This document shows, piece by piece, positions 60,050-64,000 of a stretch of 64,000 nt of DNA (the first letter of the stretch is position 1; every line of letters starts with the position of its first letter). Position numbers and translations under genes: made by a program. Source of the stretch: Cupriavidus gilardii. Lineage in GTDB: Bacteria; Pseudomonadota; Gammaproteobacteria; Burkholderiales; Burkholderiaceae. The stretch covers positions 62,001 to 126,000 of the forward strand of contig NZ_JABTYE010000002.1 of NCBI RefSeq assembly GCF_013314895.1, read 5' to 3'. A model generated the notes under the pieces. It did no database searches, had not been told where the DNA came from, and saw nothing but the letters and a program-made list of their open reading frames with translations.

Positions 60050-60082
60050 ACAACAACAGCACAACGACAGCACAACGACAGC
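60050..60082. repeat. 11-bp tandem repeat ACAACGACAGC, three copies
   Basis: Units at 60050, 60061 and 60072 within the 5' leader of the MFS gene (start 60149). A/C-rich on the coding strand, like the leader of the DHA2 exporter at 58670-58735. Confidence 0.85.
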
Positions 60083-60148
60083 AACCCAATCAGAACAAGC
60101 GCCCGTCCTGCCAACCCCGCACCGTGCCTGTGGCACCCGGAGACATCG

Positions 60149-61483
60149 ATGCAACAGACCACCACCTCGTGGAATCCATCGGACACGATGGCCGCAACGC
60201 CCGACGCGCTCGCGCCGATCTATCGCAAGATCAGCCTGCGCGTGCTGCCCTTCCTGCTGCTCTGCTATGTGTTCGCCTATCTGGACCGCGTCAACATCGG
60301 CTTTGCCAAGCTGCAGATGCAGCAGGACGTCGGCATCAGCGACGCGGTCTACGGGCTGGGCGCCGGCATCTTCTTCCTCGGCTATGTCATGTTCGAGGTG
60401 CCGAGCAATTTGCTGCTGGCGCGCATCGGCGCGCGCAAGACCATCAGCCGGATCATGGTGCTGTGGGGCGCCACCTCGGCATGCATGCTGTTCGTGCGCG
60501 ACGCGCACAGCTTCTACGCGCTGCGCTTTCTGCTGGGCGTGTTCGAGGCCGGCTTCGCGCCCGGCATGATCTTCTATCTGACCTACTGGTACGGCGGCGC
60601 CCGCATGGCGCGCGTGATGGCGATCGTGATGCTGGCCGGCCCGATCGGCGGCATGGCCGGCGGCCCGGTGTCGACCTGGATCATGACCGCGCTGGCCGGC
60701 TCGCATGGCCTGGCCGGCTGGCAATGGATGTTCCTGATCGAGGGGCTGCCGTGCGTGCTGCTCGGCGTGGTGGCCTACTTCTTCCTGGACGACACGCCGG
60801 CCCAGGCGCGCTGGCTGTCCGACCACGAGCGCCGGCTGCTGGCGCATGACATCGGCGCCGCACGCGCCGGCGGCGGCCATCACAGCTTTGCCACCGTGCT
60901 GCGCGATCCGCGCATCTATGCGCTGGCGTTCGGCTACTTCTGCCTGATCAGCGGCATCTACGCGGTCAGCTTCTGGCTGCCCACGATCCTGAAGGGGGCA
61001 GGCGTGACCAGCACGATGGCGATCGGCATGTATTCGGCGCTGCCGTACGTGGCTGCCGCGATCCTGATGTTCCTGGCGGCGCGCAGTTCCGACCGCCGCC
61101 AGGAGCGGCGCTGGCACAGCGCGACGCTGGCCTTCGTCGGCGCCGCCACGCTGGCGATCGCGGCCTTCACCGCGGACAACCTGACGCTGTCGCTGATCAG
61201 CATCACCGTCGCCACGGCCGCGATGTGGGCGGCCTACACGGTGTTCTGGGCGATCCCTTCCGAATATCTGCAGGGCACGGCGGCGGCAGGCGGCATCGCG
61301 CTGATCAACAGCCTGGGCCTGCTTGGCGGCTTCGTCAGCCCGACGTTGATCGGCGCGGTCAAGGATCTGACCGGTTCGCTCGAAGGCGGGCTGCTGGCGA
61401 TGGTGGCGCTGCTGGCCGCCGGCGGCCTGGCGATCCTGCTCAACCGGCTGCCGAAGGACCGCGCGGCCGCCGCGGTGCACTGA
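60149..61483 (+). CDS. MFS transporter, anion:cation symporter (ACS) family
   Basis: 444-residue major facilitator with 12 predicted spans. CYVFAYLDRVNIGFAKLQMQ near 33-52 and GIFFLGYVMFEVPSNLLLAR near 66-85 are the standard N-terminal signature of ACS transporters for organic acids (tartrate, glucarate, phthalate, 4-hydroxyphenylacetate types). Import of an organic acid or amide by proton symport is likely. The start is ATG 60149 with GGAGA 6-7 nt upstream. It is followed by an M81 peptidase/amidase gene 106 bp later; with the divergent LysR these form a probable uptake-and-hydrolysis unit. Confidence 0.9.
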   Translation: MQQTTTSWNPSDTMAATPDALAPIYRKISLRVLPFLLLCYVFAYLDRVNIGFAKLQMQQDVGISDAVYGLGAGIFFLGYVMFEVPSNLLLARIGARKTISRIMVLWGATSACMLFVRDAHSFYALRFLLGVFEAGFAPGMIFYLTYWYGGARMARVMAIVMLAGPIGGMAGGPVSTWIMTALAGSHGLAGWQWMFLIEGLPCVLLGVVAYFFLDDTPAQARWLSDHERRLLAHDIGAARAGGGHHSFATVLRDPRIYALAFGYFCLISGIYAVSFWLPTILKGAGVTSTMAIGMYSALPYVAAAILMFLAARSSDRRQERRWHSATLAFVGAATLAIAAFTADNLTLSLISITVATAAMWAAYTVFWAIPSEYLQGTAAAGGIALINSLGLLGGFVSPTLIGAVKDLTGSLEGGLLAMVALLAAGGLAILLNRLPKDRAAAAVH

Positions 61484-61535
61484 TGCCTGCCGCGGTGCGC
61501 TGATGCCCGCCGCGGTGCGCTGATGCATGCCGTGG
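61469..61535. repeat. 20-bp tandem repeat spanning the MFS stop codon
   Basis: Units start at 61469, 61489 and 61509 plus a partial at 61529. The first includes the last codons and TGA of the MFS gene; each later copy repeats the same coding end and stop. Confidence 0.88.
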
Positions 61536-61589
61536 CCCGCTTGCCTCCATGCCTCGTTTCTCCGTTTCGATTTGACCGACTACCGACCC

Positions 61590-63137
61590 ATGCGCATCCT
61601 GCTCGCCGGTTTCCAGCACGAGACCAATACCTTCGCACCGTCGAAGGCCCACTACGACAACTTCGTCCGCGGCGAAGGCTTTCCCGCGATGGTGCGCGGC
61701 GCGGACGTGCTCGCGCTGCGCGACGTCAATATTCCGGCGGGCGGTTTCATCCGTGCGATCGGCGAGCTGACACACCAGGAAGCGGAACTGGTGCCCGTGA
61801 TCTGGGCCGGCGCCAGCCCTTCGGCGCATGTCGCCACCGACGCGTTCGAGCGCATCGTCGGCGAGATCGTCGACGCCGCGCGTACGCAGCGGCCCGACGC
61901 GATCTACCTGGACCTGCACGGCGCGATGGTCACCGACGCGCACGACGACGGCGAAGGCGAATTGCTGGCGCGGCTGCGGGCCTTGGTGGGCGCCGGCGTG
62001 CCGATCGTCGCCAGCCTCGACCTGCATGCCAACGTGACGCAGCGCATGCTGGACAGCGCCGATGCGCTGGTCGCCTTCCGCACCTATCCGCACGTCGACA
62101 TGGCGGACACCGGCGCGCGCGCGGCGCAATTGCTGCAGCGTTTGCTGGGCAATGGCAACGGCAACGGCAGCAACGGCAGCAATGGCAGCCGGCCGCTGCA
62201 TCGTGCGGCGCGGCGCCTGCCCTTCCTGATCCCGATCAACGGCCAGTGCACCTTCCTGGAACCGGCCAACGGCATCTACGCGCTGCTGGGCGAGCTCGAA
62301 CGCGAACTCGACGGCGTGGTGTCGCTGTCGTTCGCGCCCGGCTTTCCGGCGGCGGACTTCGCCGAATGCGGCGGCGTGGTCTGGGGCTATGGCGACGACG
62401 CGGCGCGCATCGAGCAGGCGGTTGCCACGCTGACCGAGGCCATCGTCGCGCGCGAGGCGCACTGGGCCGTGCCGTTCCTGACGCCGGACGAGGCGGTGCA
62501 GGAAGCGATGCGGCTGTCGCAACAGGCGAGCCGTCCCGTGGTGATCGCCGACACGCAGGACAACCCGGGCGCCGGCGGCGACTCGAACACGACCGGCATG
62601 CTGCGCGCGCTGGTGCGTGCCGGTGCGACCGACGCCGCGATCGGCCTGCTGGTCGATCCCGAGGCGGTGCGCGCCGCGCATGCCGCCGGCCTCGGCAGCG
62701 ACATCACGATCGCGCTCGGCGGCCAGTCCGGCGTGCCGGGCGACGCGCCGTTCGAGGCGACCTTCCGCGTTGCGCAGCTGTCCGACGGCCGCTGCCGCTT
62801 CGACGGTCCGATGATGAATGGCATGGACGTCGACGTCGGCCCGGCGGCGCGACTGACCATCGGCGGCGTGCACGTGGTGGTCAGCTCGGGCAAGGCCCAG
62901 ATGCTGGACCGCAATCTGTACCGGATGGCCGGCGTCGAGCCGGAGCGGATGAAGATCCTGGTCAACAAGAGCTCGGTGCATTTCCGCGCCGACTTCCAGC
63001 CGATCGCCGAAGCCGTGCTGGTGGCCAAGGCGCCGGGTCCGCTGCTGGCCGATCCGGCCGATCTGCTATGGAAGAAGTTGCCGGCGGGACTGCGGCTGCG
63101 TCCGCTGGGGCCGGCGTTTGAAGGGCCTTCGACGTAG
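61590..63137 (+). CDS. M81 family metallopeptidase (MlrC-like)
   Basis: 515-residue protein of the MlrC/M81 family, named for the enzyme completing linear microcystin breakdown; most relatives are uncharacterised amide hydrolases. N-terminal AGFQHETNTFAPS near 6-18 and YLDLHGAMVTDAHDDGEGEL near 105-124, SLDLHANVT near 147-155 and ADTQDNPGAGGDSNTTGML near 325 carry the His/Asp residues expected to bind zinc. Residues about 187-200 are a Gly/Asn/Ser run (GNGNGNGSNGSNGS) encoded by a 9-bp-type repeat at 62148-62189, probably a loop. The start is ATG 61590. It likely acts on the compound imported by the preceding MFS transporter. Confidence 0.88.
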   Translation: MRILLAGFQHETNTFAPSKAHYDNFVRGEGFPAMVRGADVLALRDVNIPAGGFIRAIGELTHQEAELVPVIWAGASPSAHVATDAFERIVGEIVDAARTQRPDAIYLDLHGAMVTDAHDDGEGELLARLRALVGAGVPIVASLDLHANVTQRMLDSADALVAFRTYPHVDMADTGARAAQLLQRLLGNGNGNGSNGSNGSRPLHRAARRLPFLIPINGQCTFLEPANGIYALLGELERELDGVVSLSFAPGFPAADFAECGGVVWGYGDDAARIEQAVATLTEAIVAREAHWAVPFLTPDEAVQEAMRLSQQASRPVVIADTQDNPGAGGDSNTTGMLRALVRAGATDAAIGLLVDPEAVRAAHAAGLGSDITIALGGQSGVPGDAPFEATFRVAQLSDGRCRFDGPMMNGMDVDVGPAARLTIGGVHVVVSSGKAQMLDRNLYRMAGVEPERMKILVNKSSVHFRADFQPIAEAVLVAKAPGPLLADPADLLWKKLPAGLRLRPLGPAFEGPST

Positions 63138-63153
63138 CGTTGAGAGCCACTGG

Positions 63154-63222
63154 GTCCCCGCGGGGACGACGCGGTGGCGATCGACATCGTTCGCTGTGCG
63201 TCGCCCCCGCGAAGCTGGGGGC
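63154..63222. repeat. paired GGGTCCCCGC-type intergenic palindromes
   Basis: GTCCCCG-CGGGGAC (63154-63167) and GCCCCC-N8-GGGGGC (63203-63222), in opposite orientation in the 103-bp gap between convergent genes. The flanking CTGGG and GCCCAG words make the second an inverted variant of the first. They probably form a bidirectional terminator/REP-like element; a related hairpin occurs at 47406-47419. Confidence 0.65.
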
Positions 63223-63240
63223 CCAGCGGCTTCAAGACCG

Positions 63241-64000
63241 TCAATGAAAATCCCGGCTGCCCGCCACCAGCCGGCCCAGCAGCGGGCTCAGATCGACCAG
63301 TTCCTGCGCGATCAGATGCCGGACCTCGCCCTGCCGCTGCCAGGTGCCGACCACGCCGAGCAAGGCCGCGCCCAGTACCTCCTTGCGCTGGCGGTCGACC
63401 AGGTCCGGCCACAGGATCACGTTGATCGAACCGGTCTCGTCCTCGATCGACGAGAAGATCGTGCCGCTGGCGGTGCCGGGCCGCTGGCGCACGGTGACGA
63501 TGCCGCAGGCCTGCACCCGCCGTCCATTCGGTAGCCGGGCCAGGTCGCGCGCGGTGGCATAGCCCATCGCCGCCAGCCGCCGGCGCAGCAGCGTCAACGG
63601 ATGGGCCTTCAGCGACAGGCCCAGGCTGGCGTAATCGTCCACCAGTTCCTGCCCCAGCTTCGGCGCCGGCAGCGCGAGGGCGCCCTCGGCCGGCGGCGCG
63701 CTGTGCAGCAGATCGCGATGCGCGGCCTGCACCGCCGCGGCGCGGGCCTGCCAGCGGGCCTGGCGGCGATGCCCGGCCAGCGAGCGCAGCGCATCGGCCG
63801 CGGCCAGCACGTCGATATCGTGGCGATCGAGTCCGGCACGCAGCACCAGGTCCTCGACGCTGGCGAAGGGCCGCTCGAGCCGGGCCCGTTCGATCCGCAG
63901 CGCCGCGGCCTCGCGCATGCCCTTGACCCGGTTCAGGCCGAGCCGCACCGCGTCGTTCTCGAGCACGCTTTCCCAGCCGCTGACCGTCACGTCGGGCGGG
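63241..64000 (-). CDS. dnaE2: error-prone DNA polymerase DnaE2, C-terminal part
   Basis: The 253 visible C-terminal residues of an alpha-type DNA polymerase; the frame stays open to the window edge, so the rest lies beyond it. The helix-hairpin-helix-like GLNRVKGMREAAALRIERAR and the FASVEDLVLRAGLDRHDIDV stretch, then the OB-fold portion (AMGYATARDLARLPNGRRVQ, IFSSIEDETGSINVILWPD), identify DnaE2 rather than the replicative DnaE, including its typical DFH end. DnaE2 works with ImuA/ImuB in SOS mutagenesis; those genes, if present, would be upstream, outside the window. Confidence 0.92.
   Translation of the reverse strand, partial: PPDVTVSGWESVLENDAVRLGLNRVKGMREAAALRIERARLERPFASVEDLVLRAGLDRHDIDVLAAADALRSLAGHRRQARWQARAAAVQAAHRDLLHSAPPAEGALALPAPKLGQELVDDYASLGLSLKAHPLTLLRRRLAAMGYATARDLARLPNGRRVQACGIVTVRQRPGTASGTIFSSIEDETGSINVILWPDLVDRQRKEVLGAALLGVVGTWQRQGEVRHLIAQELVDLSPLLGRLVAGSRDFH

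Overview
The window is a dense, very GC-rich bacterial chromosome segment, about 57 genes in 64 kb. Its gene content points to a betaproteobacterium of the Burkholderiales, most likely Burkholderiaceae: a complete late hopanoid cluster with its own ispH, TRAP and CaiB-type catabolic genes, LysR/TetR/IclR regulators beside transporters, a PadR-ferric siderophore reductase pair and dnaE2. The genus cannot be fixed from sequence alone. No rRNA, tRNA, CRISPR array, insertion sequence or phage gene was seen.

Layout. 0-2 kb: end of a valine-degradation pair (mmsB and an enoyl-CoA hydratase/3-hydroxyisobutyryl-CoA hydrolase). 2-12.3 kb: an aminotransferase, a YqjI-like PadR regulator with a siderophore-interacting reductase, an AI-2E family permease, a PLP aldolase, a histidine phosphatase, a tautomerase/LysR divergent pair, and an M14 peptidase coupled to an alpha/beta hydrolase. 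12.4-15.6 kb: two large unrecognised helical proteins separated by a low-GC tandem repeat. 15.8-20.5 kb: a LysE exporter, a diguanylate cyclase, and a TetR regulator whose own promoter and two upstream promoters carry the same 16-bp operator. These promoters serve an exported 12-residue-repeat protein and a predicted 33-residue membrane peptide. 20.6-27.3 kb: esterase, sugar epimerase, small conserved proteins, a DHA2 exporter, a lipocalin and two small exported proteins.

27.4-42.6 kb is the hopanoid locus. hpnA diverges from ispH-hpnH-hpnI-hpnJ-hpnK-hpnL. hpnM lies reversed between hpnL and hpnN. mlaA follows hpnN, and shc-hpnG runs in the opposite direction from the far end. Together these supply a 4-hydroxy-3-methylbut-2-enyl diphosphate reductase, cyclise squalene, attach and tailor the C5 side chain, and move hopanoids to the outer membrane. 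The squalene-forming genes hpnCDE are not in the window.

42.8-55.4 kb looks like a catabolic island: CaiB CoA-transferase and citryl-CoA lyase-like protein, a second diguanylate cyclase, IclR, an isocitrate/isopropylmalate dehydrogenase-type enzyme, a hydrolase-OsmC fusion, a TRAP transporter with an expanded DctM, and an aldo/keto reductase. 55.5-64 kb holds an orphan protein, a TetR/DHA2 efflux pair, a LysR diverging from an MFS transporter plus M81 peptidase, and the 3' end of dnaE2.

A feature of the whole window is the number of short tandem repeats (9-20 bp units) in gene junctions, 5' leaders and some reading frames. High GC also produces long antisense open frames, which were treated as shadows.
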